From the NCBI GenBank assembly GCA_021399445.1, contig JAJTUQ010000024.1, positions 1 to 37,781 on the forward strand: 37,781 nucleotides of DNA, written 5' to 3'. Position numbers and translations under genes: made by a program. Below are positions 1-10,408 of the stretch, in pieces (position 1 is the first letter of the stretch; every line of letters starts with the position of its first letter). This DNA comes from Xylogone sp. PMI_703 (Eukaryota > Ascomycota > Leotiomycetes). The notes below the pieces were generated by a model, which made no database searches, had not been told where the DNA came from, and saw only the letters and a list, made by a program, of their open reading frames with translations.

Positions 1-1011
1 TTACCATTTGTGATTATATTCAAAGGCAAATATATCTTTCAAGGATAGTAAGATGATTTGCCTGAAGGCTGGCGAATCAAAATAAGTAAAAATGGATGGA
101 CAAACAACGAAATAGGCTTGAATTGGCTTCAGGAAACCTTTGATCCAAACACCAAATCGTGTACTAAGGGTCAATATTATATGCTTGTCCTTGATAGTCA
201 TGGTAGTTATGTTGCACCTGAATTCAATCGATATTACCTTCAAAACAACATTATCACTGTGTGTATGCCTCCTCATTCATCTCATATTCTTTAGCCATTA
301 GATATAAGCTGTTTTGGGGTGGTAAAACGTGTTTATGGTGCTAAAATTCAAAACAAAGTACGTGATGAGATTCACCATATTGACAAATTCGGTTTCCTGG
401 AAATATACTCACTTGTACGTCAGGAAGCCTTCAAATCAACCAATATTTGTCAAGGTTTTGCAGCTACTGGACTGGTTCCATATGATTCATCGTGTGTTAT
501 AGACAAATTGCTACCTGAAGAGTATAAGACTCTTACTCCTCCTGGGAGTAGTCATAGTAATTCGACAGTATCTTGGATTCCAGAGATATCTCACAATTCA
601 GTTCAATTGCAAAAACAATACAAAAGTATCGAAAGAATGCTCAGGCAACATAGGAGTTTTTCTATACCTACCAGAATGGCGTTCAGTCAATTAATTAAAG
701 GGTGTGAAATGGCCATGTATAACGTGTTATTTCTAGCTAAGGAAGTGGAGCAATTGCGAGCTGCCAACGAATCAATTCAAAAAAAGCTCAAAAAGTCAAG
801 GAAGCGAGTACCCACTGAAAGCAATTCGACAGTTCAAAATGCTCAGGAAAGTGTAGAGGCTAGTACACAAGTCCATGAAGCTGTAGATCCAGCAAATCCT
901 TCTCCGCTTCCAGAGCCTTCAGCGCCTCCAAAACGACGTCCACCAAAGTGCTCAGGTTGTGGTAATCTAGATCATAAAATAAACAAATGCCCTAACTTAG
1001 CTAGTAATTAA
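1..1011 (+). pseudogene. pogo/Fot-type DDE transposase, 3' part, decayed
   Basis: One reading frame running from the window edge reads as the second half of a fungal pogo-family (Tc1/mariner superfamily) transposase. Visible are the LPEGW segment, NGWTNNEIGLNWL, LVLDSHGSY (the catalytic-Asp region) and CMPPHSSHIL followed by PLDISCFGVVKR. The frame is broken by TAG and TAA near base 46-51 and by TAG at 292-294, where family members have Gln (HSSHILQPLD). The C-terminal 230 codons (319-1011) are open, hold a short coiled-coil-like stretch (LAKEVEQLRAANESIQKKLKKS) and end in a CSGC...HKINKCP zinc knuckle, as in many fungal Fot elements. The 5' half lies outside the window. No full-length product is possible, so this is a relic. 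Confidence 0.85.
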
Positions 1012-1075
1012 ATAAACTGTATTTGACGTTGTTTGTGGTTGAATTTTTGGTGTTGAATGCTACTAGGATGGGGAA

Positions 1076-1107
1076 GGTGGGCGGTAAGACAGGGTGGGCG
1101 GTAAGAC
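1076..1107 (+). repeat. 17-bp direct duplication downstream of the pogo relic
   Basis: GGTGGGCGGTAAGAC occurs twice in direct tandem (1076-1090 and 1093-1107) just after the transposase stop codon. It may belong to the terminal region of the pogo element; the other end is outside the window, so I cannot confirm that it is a terminal inverted repeat. Confidence 0.4.
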
Positions 1108-1140
1108 CGGGAGTTACGTTAGACGGAATTAACTCTCTGT

Positions 1141-1630
1141 ACTTAAGACCAGAATGGTATGCCAGAGGTTACTTGAGGTAATATATAGTATTATTTTTAT
1201 CAAAAATTAAATTTACTGGAATTGGCAAAAGAGCAGTCATATTTTGCATCTGTTTCTCGTGTAATCCATTCGTGATATCAAATGTATGTGTTGCATGTCT
1301 ATTGTGCACTTTCACTCGTGAACACTCCAAGATCACCACCGAACCCATTCGCCTTTCTAACCTACCGCCCACTACTATTCTTTTCAAAGTCGCATCGTAA
1401 GAGAATCTCAGGAATAGGATACGCTATCTTCTGTAATTTATTTTAGTCAAATAGGCCAAACCACTCTGCAAATCACTCACAATCTCCTCCTTAGTTAGCG
1501 GGAATGACTCCTGATCTATCGAATTATATGTAGTATATCGACCGCTTGTCGGAATTAGATCCACAGTTTCCATTACTATTAACTTTACATGAGAGCTTTT
1601 CGAGGATAGTGTCCTTCAATGAAGGTTCGT
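1141..1630 (-). pseudogene. MADS-like gene relic, left arm of inverted repeat
   Basis: Read on the minus strand, this stretch matches the plus-strand sequence at about 2459-2888 almost base for base, with indels. It encodes METVDLIPTSGRYTTYNS, then IDQESFPLTKEEIVSDLQ and a downstream segment SRVKVHNRH...PIPVNLIFDKN. The pattern (short MADS/SRF-like N-terminus, RYTTYNS, then P-P-T-x-E-E-I) resembles the small MADS-like proteins scattered in fungal genomes. Here the beginning of the DNA-binding part is missing, and TAG and frame changes interrupt it. The family call is an inference; the homology to the other arm is directly visible. Confidence 0.45.
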
Positions 1631-2330
1631 TAGAACGTTAATGTGTTTAACTTACTTTCGCTTCTTCTAGAGACATGGGATTAAGAAGCGTAGGATCTGG
1701 TGGCCTGGAACCCATTACAAAGAGTAATATCTGAATAATACTATTGAATCGAATACTATTATTCTGTGATACGATAAGTCAATTATAACCTTAACAAGTT
1801 AGTAAACATCTCACTCGTTTTCCATCGAAAGGTCATTCCCCAGTGATAGATCACGTATGCTCTTCTCGGTTATCGATAATCTCCTGTGTGATGATCGCTC
1901 GCGTTTTGGATGATCTTGAATGGATGATCGCTCTTCGAAAGACCCCGCTGTTTTTTGGATGGCATTATCAAAAGATGAACGCTCTTAATCAGCAGATGTT
2001 GAGCATCAAGAAATCCAAAGCGGAGCGTTATAGGCTCTAGGGTTTCCCATGGAAGAGATGGCAGTCTGGAACGGAATAGGAGGAGCCTTAGTAACATAAG
2101 GGTCGCGACGATACAGGTAAACAATTGACCTAGTTATTGTGATGATGATTGCTAAGGCCGAAATCTTGATGATACTTAGATTCTATTGAGGATAAACTAC
2201 CCGCACTAAAAACAAAAGGATTGAGGCTAACTCTCGTAAACTAGAACAAACCAGACTACACTAATCATAAATGTCAACGTACCCTTCATCTCATCCTTTG
2301 AATATTCCGTCCGCAATAACCACCGCGAAG
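1631..2330. other. spacer between inverted MADS-like copies
   Basis: No convincing gene is seen. Short open stretches exist on both strands at 1843-2124 but have no recognisable motif. The stretch is the loop of the long inverted repeat formed by the two flanking relics. Confidence 0.4.
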
Positions 2331-2334
2331 AAGA

Positions 2335-2892
2335 AGCAGGCGTTGAAGAACAAATGAGAAAGGGAACGTACTGGCAGGAAAACAAACACTTTGTTAAAGA
2401 AGGCCCATGAACTAGGGATGCTTCCAGGAACCGACGTGTCATTGACCATTTGTAATCGTAGTCGATATACTACATATAATTCTGTAGATCGAGAGTCTTT
2501 CCCGCCGACGAAGGAGGAGATTGTAAGTGATACCTAGATTGGCTTGACTTATTGGACTAAAATATACATACAGAAGATAGCTTATCCTATTTCTAAAAAT
2601 CTCTTACCATGCGATTTCGAGAAGGACTGTTGTGGGGTGTGAGTTAGGAAGGTGCATGAGGTTGATAGTAGTAACTTGTTTACGAGTGAAAACGCTTAAT
2701 AGACATTGTAATGCAGATAACCCGAAGAATATACACTTAAATCACGAGCTTATTAAAGCAGAAATAAATGTAAATCCAACTATCTCCTCACCTATTCCAT
2801 TGAATCTACTTTACGATAAAAATGATGTTATACATATTACTCAACCATTAAGAGGTCGTCTCCGGCACACCATTCTGGTCGCTAAAGTATAA
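2335..2892 (+). pseudogene. MADS-like gene relic, right arm of inverted repeat
   Basis: In the frame starting at 2376 the sequence reads RKTNTLLKKAHELGMLPGTD followed by VSLTICNRSRYTTYNS and FPPTKEEIVSDT. This has the basic/KKA-x-EL-x-x-L-x-x-x-DV spacing of a MADS (SRF-type) DNA-binding domain. A TAG follows at about codon 53 of this stretch, and the frame then shifts. From 2632 a different frame gives LRVKTLNRH...SSPIPLNLLYDKNDVIH, matching the C-terminal part of the left arm on the opposite strand. Two or more disabling changes make it a relic. Confidence 0.5.
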
Positions 2893-3419
2893 ATGATCAT
2901 TTCATGACAACAGCATTACATATCACCGACATATTCGTCATTATATGACTGTATCCCCAATAAATCGTCTCCATCGATGACATCGTCAACTCTACGTGAT
3001 GTTGCAGGGGCAAAACGGACTCGTGGGATTAGTCTCCTTGGAAGTACAGCAAGACGAAGAAAACGATGCTGGTCTGATTAGTTGTTTCATTGGTATCTGG
3101 AGACTAGTGACTTCTCACATTCATCAACATCTCTAATGATCTCGACAATGTACAAGATAGAAAGCTGAGAGCGTCCTCGGACTACTTCTTATCATCAGGG
3201 GTAAGGTGATAACGTGTAAGCATCATCTCCTCTATGAGTCCAGCCAAGATCGGAAATCCAGCAGAACTTATGACACCTTTGAACCCTCGTACAGGTGATC
3301 ATCATGAAGCTTTTGAAAGTCTAAGACTATATGAAATGTGTTAAGTTTGATAACTGGAGGTGTTGAGCTGAGCTCACCAAGTTTTATTCCATTGAATATA
3401 ATTGGCGGCAAGAATGAAG
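2893..3419. other. non-coding stretch, nothing recognised
   Basis: This sits between the MADS-like relic and the dynamin relic. It could contain the eroded C-terminal half of the dynamin gene on the minus strand, but I found no alignable motif in any frame. Confidence 0.35.
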
Positions 3420-4020
3420 TTAGAGGAGTAAAAGGATTAGATCGTCTGAGCTTTTCGCAGGAGAGACGTACGTACGTTCACTCGTAAAACCGTGAATCAA
3501 AGTGTCAGGCTTTGTGATGACACCTGGAGTTTGCGTGCCTTGAGGATTACATTCACTGGCGAGCATCAACACAACCTGATTCACATAATAATTCTTGGCC
3601 GAGACCACCTCCATGATGATGTTTCTTGGTTCCTCCATACAGCTTTTCACAACGTCTTCAACCAACTTGATATCAGCAGGAGAATGCTGCTTTGTTGGCC
3701 AAAGGATCAGGCCATGCGAGTCCAAAATGGTCAAATAAGGCCGGTCAGGACCTCAAAGTTCAATTTGAAGGATTTAATTAGAGAAGGTTTTGCCACGTGT
3801 AGAAATTGACAAAACCGTCTTAGCATTCTCAATTAGAGGTGGAAGCCGGTCAAAGCCATCTAGCTTCTCATGTGTACTACTAATAAAAAGCCTTTCCGAA
3901 TCACTGCGAGAGTGATGTGGAACAATTGACATGTTGACACCTGGATGTGGTGTCTTGCGGAGGACTAACTGTATCCGAAAATCGGGCACAGGTTGCTCTT
4001 ATTGGGAAATAAGGAAGGGA
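3420..4020 (-). pseudogene. dynamin-family GTPase (Mx/dynamin-like), fragment
   Basis: On the minus strand two adjoining frames give the central part of a fungal dynamin GTPase domain. The first (3989 down to 3774) reads RIQLVLRKTPHPGVNMSIVP and IENAKTVLSISTRGKTFSN. The second (3734 down to 3420) reads LVEDVVKSCMEEPRNIIMEV, VSAKNYYVNQVVLMLA and TPGVITKPDT. TKPD is the G4 guanine-specificity motif. The G3/switch II DLPG motif has become DSHG. Upstream of 3989 the preceding FP...NLC-like segment is in another frame, showing a frameshift, and neither the P-loop nor the stalk is present. It is a decayed fragment and cannot give a working GTPase. Confidence 0.75.
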
Positions 4021-5119
4021 AGAGGTCAACGAAGATGTAAGCCTTAGTGGAATAATGAACGTGGTTACGATGGAGCGGTTTTATGATTAAGGCGATCGTA
4101 ATACGTGGGTTATTAAATATTGAGCGGCATATTGCTTTAGAGACTCATTGAAGATTTTGGTATATCCTCTATAACTTGGATGCGTCATTGTTATAGTCAT
4201 TTCTGTAGCAGCCTAGGGAAAGTGCCATTTCTATATTCAGCATTATCAATTTAAATAGTCATATTATTTTTGTCCTTGTAGGAAATCTATTATCAGGTTA
4301 TAGTATTTACGACCTTTTCCATAGGATGGCTTGAGCTTCAACTCAGCATTAAATAACTTACGTCTTATCTCGAGAATTATGCACCAGAGATCTTAATGAC
4401 AGTTGCGTGGAAATGAAGACATTTTTTCAGGGATGAGAGCTTCATGCTTGCCTATCTGCCTGCTTAATATTTGTTTTTCTTTGTTTCCTTACCATAACAG
4501 TATAGGATCAGCCAAGTGTAGACAAAAGAGATCAATTCAATGCTCAAACTGAGCGAGGTAGAACGTACATCACAAGCATAAATATGTTGCCATGGCTAGT
4601 GTTTTTTCCGAGTTTCTAATCCAATTATGCTCTGTCGATACTGATTTTACCCGTTGGTCTAGTATGGTAGTACAGCCCACACCAATACCCCGATGCAGAT
4701 ATCCGGATTTGTCGTGCATAAAATATTGGCAAGGAGGCTTGGGGAAGCCTTACGTAAAGCCGTTCTAAGTAGTTAACCCATGTTTGGTGGCCTTCACTGA
4801 TTACCATGCTTCGGTAACGAAAAACAGCTCTTGTATTTCTCCTAAATAGTCAAAAGGAAAAATTCATGCAATTGGTGGAACATGAAGCTATTGACTTGAC
4901 CCCTCAGACCATCCTTTGCTTCGGGACGGACTGCATCGAGAGGTATTACAAGCCGTGATGCTTCCATCGTCACTCATTTTGCGTCCACAATCAATTTGTC
5001 AGTTCATTGCCTACACGTCTGCCTCCCCATATGGATCCGCTGGCTAGAAGAGTACGGCCGAGATTCCGTTGAAGGTTGGAGGCTTGGAAATTTGAGAGGC
5101 CGAAGGGTAAGAACCGTTA
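4021..5119. other. non-coding stretch, nothing recognised
   Basis: No frame shows a domain, intron-exon structure or biased codon use. Open stretches near 4625-4807 and 5004-5309 lack motifs and overlap on opposite strands. The last part grades into the repeat copy starting near 5120. Confidence 0.4.
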
Positions 5120-6205
5120 TGCAGCTGTGCTTCCCTCCTAATCCGAGGTAAGCGAATGTGCTACCCAAGAGCACATGCCCTTCTGTGTCCAGTGTATGTT
5201 CACCAGATGTATGCTTTAAGAAATTCAATCGAGCGCCTGCCAAGTATATAGGTAACAAACGAACACTCCGCTGGAATCCCTGGTTGACCAGGTGTGTCCA
5301 AGACATCATTCCTGGGGACCCTCAGGTATCCTATATCCGGCCAACCTGGCTCAGCCGCCTATTTGCTCTTATCTTCTGTCTTGTCCGCGGCGTTGGATTC
5401 ACGTATAATTAGCTTTTATGAAAGGGCAGCATCGTGACGGACAGCAGCCTACCTAATCGCCAAGCGCAGGAGCTGGTCTGTTGAAGCGTGGGGTCAGAAT
5501 ATGGGGCATATCCTAGGGGTTGGCGCAGAAGTCGCTCGAGAGCTTGTCTCCCCACAGTCATCGGGTGCCCCTGACCAAGGTGCCCAAGTGGATACACGCA
5601 CAGTGATTGATTGGAGCGCGGATTCAAGATGTGGTGCCGCAACATCCTGGTGACACGGAAAGCACAAGTGCAGTGAAATGGTGGCCGGTGCATGGTGCTG
5701 CTTGCTGTTTTTGGTGCGTTGCAGGTGTTTGCTTTTGCGGGCTGCACGTACCAATATCCTAGACACCACCACGACCATCACATCTACGAATCCAAATATT
5801 CATAGATGCACCCAAAACAGCCAAAAATGGCAGCTGGCTAACTACCTGATCCATTGATCAGCATGGCGAATATCAATGCCTGCCAGGAACCCTTAAATGC
5901 GGCCATTCTCCATCCAACTCAACACCCGACTCCAATACCCTTGCAGCATCGCGCACAGCTGGATGCGAATTCTAAGGAACTTGCCCCTACCGTAAAAGCT
6001 CAGACATATTTCGTTCGTTTCTCGGCCCGCGGATGTCTAGACTCTTGGCTACAAGCCGGAGGCCCCTCTCCATCCCGGGCCGTACATTGTGGAACGAGCT
6101 TCAACCTCAAGTTCAGACATGCCATCACGCCTCGATAGCATTACGCCCCTGAGTGTGCAAGGTCATAAAAGCAGCGTCTTTAAATGGCGTTGCTTCTTTA
6201 AGATA
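5120..6205 (+). repeat. unidentified dispersed repeat, copy A
   Basis: Colinear blocks of similarity link this stretch to 12,690-13,835 in the same orientation. They include GCGAATRTG...AGCACATGC near 5153/12,733, CTGTTGAAG near 5478/13,038, CCAATACCCTTGCAGC near 5933/13,548, ATTGTGGAACGRGCTTCAAC near 6088/13,720, and AATGGCGTTG near 6183. The copies differ by many transitions and indels. No transposase-like frame, long terminal repeat or inverted end is evident, so the class is unknown. Confidence 0.6.
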
Positions 6206-6972
6206 GTTAAGGCTTGCACGGATTCTCCGTTTTTATCAAAATGGTCCACACTTCCTTCACGTCACTAGCCCGATCCAAATCTTCGACCATCGACAACTAT
6301 TTTTCGGCTACAAGTCTAACTCCTTGCTGCCCTTTTCGCCACATTATCGTTTTCAGGATCTCATTCTTATACAGTATTTTTACAACGCCAGTCAGTTGTA
6401 TAATCTTTGCCAAAGGAATAGACTAGAAAACCAACAAGTGTCGAAGTTATAAAGCTCGTCCCTCCTAATATTAGATAGCGAGATCTTATGTTGCCAGGTA
6501 CCCAGTAATGACTATTTCTCAATTCCTTCTTTTACACCGAGATCACAGGTATGTGGAATTTTCTAGTTATTGCTTGCTTTGAACAGATGTCGATCAATGC
6601 TTGAGGAGAAGACAATTACCTGTTCTATAACTACTAGTCAGTGCCTTGGCGCGTACTCTTCCTGCTTCAACCTCTTACCATATCTAAATACTTTTATTCT
6701 ATATACACAGAAATAGAACTGAACCGACTGACTCGCTCATAGAATTTAATAACACCTCTAATTTATTAGGATGCAAAGGAATATAACAAATTTTCACTAG
6801 GAAGCTCCAACTCAAATTATACCATCTCCAGCACCTCCCAATTCAATCTGCTTTCTACCTAAAGCTTATTCGATTCCGGAGCTTTATCACGGCGCAATCG
6901 AGATTCACGAAGCTCTGGACTCCCCAGCCTGCGCTAACTTCATGCAAGTTGGAGGACACTGCAGAGATCGAC
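6206..6972 (+). other. intergenic region upstream of the bHLH gene
   Basis: This contains no gene I can support. The last ~180 bases before the ATG at 6973 are C-rich, unlike the AT-rich sequence before them, and fit a 5' leader. An upstream ATG in another frame sits at 6942. Confidence 0.4.
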
Positions 6973-8107
6973 ATGGATCTATCATCGGACCACTTTTTCT
7001 CCGATCTACAGCTCGAAAACACCTTCTTATCATCAACAGCAGCTGGCTTGTACACTCAGACAGACCCAATTAGTGCAGAATTACAGCTCATGGACACCAT
7101 GATGCCAAACACAATCTATAATCTAGCTTCGGTCTTCGGCAAAGATCCTATCGCAGAAAAGCATCTGTTTGAGACACCACCTGTCAACACCCCGCCAGCC
7201 ACTGAAATACAATCTAGGAAACTATTTTACAATATTCATGCTCAACAACCATCTGACTCCGTCGCACAAGTCAATGGGCCCGTAACCTGCAAGACAACAG
7301 CAGCGGCACTGAAGAAAGGGCTCTCATCAATCCAAGAATCCAGACTTCACAGCACTGCGATGCCCTCCACCTCTTACATGTCGCCGAAGCCTGCGTCTTC
7401 ATCCGGCAGTCCTCCAGCAGTCACCACATGGTCCAGCCAACGAAAGCGGAAATCGTCAGACTCCAATGACGAAAACACAGAAGATGAATCCCCTCTTAAC
7501 AGGAGGAGTTATCATCGACGATATCATGCACCGGTGAAGAAAACAGCACACAGCATAATTGAAAAACGCTATCGTACAAACCTTAATGACAAAATTGCCA
7601 CGTTGAGGGACTGTGTGCCCAGTTTGAGGGATACGATTAATGTTGGGATCGGAAGTGTAAAGAAGGCGAAGAGAGATATAGCAGACAACTTGCAAAAGTT
7701 AATTCCAGTTCAGCAACTTAATAAGGTACGATTTTCATCCTTTTGTGTTAGCAATTCTCTCATTCATTTTCGTTCGACGAGCTCCTTTCCGTCCCCATTA
7801 TCGTCGTATTTACACAGTTACAACGGTGAATCTCCAACACAATAAGCAGGCAACCATATTCTCTAAGGCAACTGAATATATCCTGGACCTCGAGAAACGT
7901 AATAAAACGCTCTGTGAAGAAAACGCCGCGTACAAAGGCCGCATGGAGGACTTCAAGATCACTATGCTCACCAACAAGAACCGTAACACTATTACCACAA
8001 CGACAGCGAACACACCGCCTATGTTGGCTATCTTTACTTCAAGCCCTGGATCTAGTCCTTCCGGAAGTGGTAGCTTTGATAGCACAATTAGTGCTACTAG
8101 TATCTAG
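6973..8107 (+). CDS. SREBP-type bHLH transcription factor, two exons
   Basis: Proposed exons are 6973-7725 and 7850-8107, with a 124-bp intron (GTACGA...AAGCAG), giving 336 aa. The splice joins QQLNK to ATIFSKATEYILDLEKR, restoring a continuous bHLH domain at about residues 187-275. The basic region HSIIEKRYR has Glu197 and, at 200, Tyr where most bHLH proteins have Arg; this Tyr is the hallmark of SREBP-type proteins that bind sterol-regulatory elements. Helix 1 (TNLNDKIATLRDCVPSL) is followed by a loop, helix 2 and a leucine-zipper-like tail (LEKRNKTLCEENAAYKGRME). No membrane segments follow, so unlike true SREBPs it would be a soluble nuclear factor, as in several small fungal bHLH proteins. 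The N-terminal ~180 residues are Ser/Pro-rich. The start is the first in-frame ATG. The gene looks intact and converges on the Zn2Cys6 gene. Targets are unknown. Confidence 0.85.
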
Positions 8108-9198
8108 GGCCTACAGCTGTACGTTATGGTAGTATTTACGGCTACTATCGAAGTTTTACAGTAGTTCCTATAACCGTATTGCCGTCCGTAAACCTGTATA
8201 TAGAGACCTATTCTAGTTTAAATATCAATTAAGTCTTCCTACGGCTCTGAACTTGTATCATGCGTTTTATTATGTTGCTATAATTCAACAACAACAATTG
8301 AATATAAATGCTGACGGAAGTTAATGGAATTATTGAAAACTTTGAGCTTTTATTCCAGTATTGAAAACAATGGAAATTGAGAGCATCAACCAATAAATGC
8401 CGATGAGTTATTTGAAAAATGCAATGCGAAAATCGAAACAACGCAAATTGTTTTCGACATATTTCCCAATTTCTATCAAAGAAAGCATTTTCCGTGCTTC
8501 ATTATTGAATTGTAAACAAAGAAAATTCATATCTGGAAAAAATATATAATTATTCGAATCTCTGAATCTGATAATTCCGGATAATTTATATTACCCGAGA
8601 TGATCTGTTGAGGTTTGGCAATGGGCTCACGCGGAAACGCAGGGATGAATACAGAACCGCTGAATTGCTTGATTGCTTAGAGAGCCTACAGCTACAATTG
8701 ATTCTATATATACAGTATAGTTACGGCCCGTATAGGCTTGTAAAGCACCGATACTTGCCTAGGATAAGCCCTAGATATAGGCCCTAGTATCGGTGACCGA
8801 AAGAACCCTGTATAGTGGCAGAACCATATCCTCCAAATATTGAAACAAATAATTTAATTTAATTTAGTACATCCTTTCAATATTTATTTGATTAACTCTT
8901 GATAAACCTGGGTAATAAATTTCAAATAATAAAGTTAATGTTGAATTATAAACTTTCCAAAGTAAAGCCTTTTTTTTTTCGTATAAAGTCGCAGATTAGT
9001 ATTGTTACCTAGGAAAGAGAAGAGGGGAATGCTCCTCCAGAGTTATATTAAGAGTAATCTCATTTTACCAAAGAAAAAAAAACCTCCTCACGCCTACAAT
9101 TCCTTTACTTAGCCATTCAGAAAGCAGAACAGCTCGATCCTAAAAACCTCCTTCGTAAGCCCTTCGGGAATCCGTTTAAGAAAACGAATCCCTGCAAT
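8108..9198. other. AT-rich convergent 3' intergenic region
   Basis: This region separates the 3' ends of the bHLH and Zn2Cys6 genes. It is AT-rich with poly-T/poly-A runs and no gene. It holds a small inverted repeat at 8747-8794 (ACCGATAC...GTATCGGT) enclosing several CCTAG motifs. Confidence 0.5.
8747..8794. repeat. hairpin-forming inverted repeat
   Basis: Arms ACCGATAC and GTATCGGT (8 bp, perfect) enclose 32 bases containing CCTAGGATAAG and GGCCCTAG, which can pair further. It could be a MITE remnant or part of a 3' processing region for the convergent genes; the sequence does not decide. Confidence 0.4.
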
Positions 9199-10408
9199 CT
9201 AATCGTTGGAGCATGTTCCTTTTATTTCGGCATTCGGCGCATTCTCGATGATACTATTCAGCGACATAGGATTTAATCGACTGATAGGCTTAGGGCGTGG
9301 CAGAATAGCCCCTTGCTTAATGGCCGGCCGTGATGGAGGCTGAAGAGTTGAGATAGTGCATCCCTCCGATCTAGGCGAGTAGTACAACCCCGCGCCAGCG
9401 CCACTTGTAGCTGTCATTTGAGTTGACTTAACATCATACTTGATGGGGCGCCGGCGGGGCATAGCTCGCCGAAAGCCAACTTCCCCCGTAATAGGAGGTG
9501 GTAACATCAAAGGATGAGGATCCTGCCGTGGTCGTTTGCGGCCAGTGGCTTCATTCGGGCAGTCATTGCTAGATGAGCTGTGAGAGCTCGTCGGTGAAGG
9601 TAGTGAAGGTACTGGGTAGTCATCGCAGGGAGCCACCTGTAGTGGAGGAGTTCCTAGCGGTTGGCCATGAGCACCAAACAACTGTGTTGGCTGTGGGTAT
9701 GCCATCAGATGAAGGTGACCATCGGTGTCAACGATCATGTTGCTCATGTTGGGATACACAACATGAGCTGGAACAAAGGCTTGAGATTTAGATGACACTG
9801 GAACAAAGATACACTGTAGCTCAAGACGTTGGCAGTTCAAGCATTTTCCTTCTGGGTTGTGTTCGAAGCCTGAGCACCGAATCTGTATTTATGGTTAGCA
9901 GTCTAATTTTCAAAATATGCTTGCTCACATTCTCCTTCGGTGCATGTTGCTTGCAGAAAAGTACTGATATCTTAAAGTCTATGGCTAATTTATGATAAAT
10001 CATCATATTCCAGTTCTTTTAAATCATAATAAAAAAAAAGAAAACATTGCTTACCTTACGTCTTCTGCAGAATATACATGCAACAGGAGTTCTTGGCCTG
10101 GATCTGAAAGCATTCAGTTGTAGAAAATTTCCACCATTATTTTGCACAAAACCTTTGTTATTTTTGTATGCCCCTAGGGCCAGTTTTATGTTAAATGGGG
10201 GCTGATGGGCTCTTAGATTAGGAGCATAGTCGTTGGACGTATCGTATGATGACGTCGAGGGAACAGCAACAGTCTTTGAAACATAAGGAACAAACTGGTG
10301 CTGATCTACTTTAGTGTAACCCTGCTCCTCTTTTAGACAGGATTGAGATTCGACATAATCGAGGAAATCTAGCTGTGGATATTTCTGAGAATAGTCCTGG
10401 CATGCCAT
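9199..10408 (-). CDS. Zn(II)2Cys6 (GAL4-type) transcription factor, two exons
   Basis: Exon 1 is 10408 to 10055, the intron is 10054 to 9883 (172 bp, GTAAGC...ATACAG), and exon 2 is 9882 to 9199, giving 345 aa. The splice lies within the zinc cluster and joins VACIFCRRRK to IRCSGFEHNPEGKCLNC and QRLELQC. This gives C111-x2-C114-x6-C121-x10-C132-x2-C135-x6-C142, the fungal binuclear cluster consensus. The cluster is central rather than N-terminal, preceded by ~110 residues rich in Asn/Gln/Ser. The C-terminal half is Pro/Ser-rich with a basic patch (ATGRKRPRQ) that may be a nuclear localisation signal; no fungal-specific regulator middle homology region is seen. Both exons are open and the splice sites are canonical, so the gene is probably functional. 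It points toward the bHLH gene. No biosynthetic gene is nearby to suggest a target. Confidence 0.85.
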
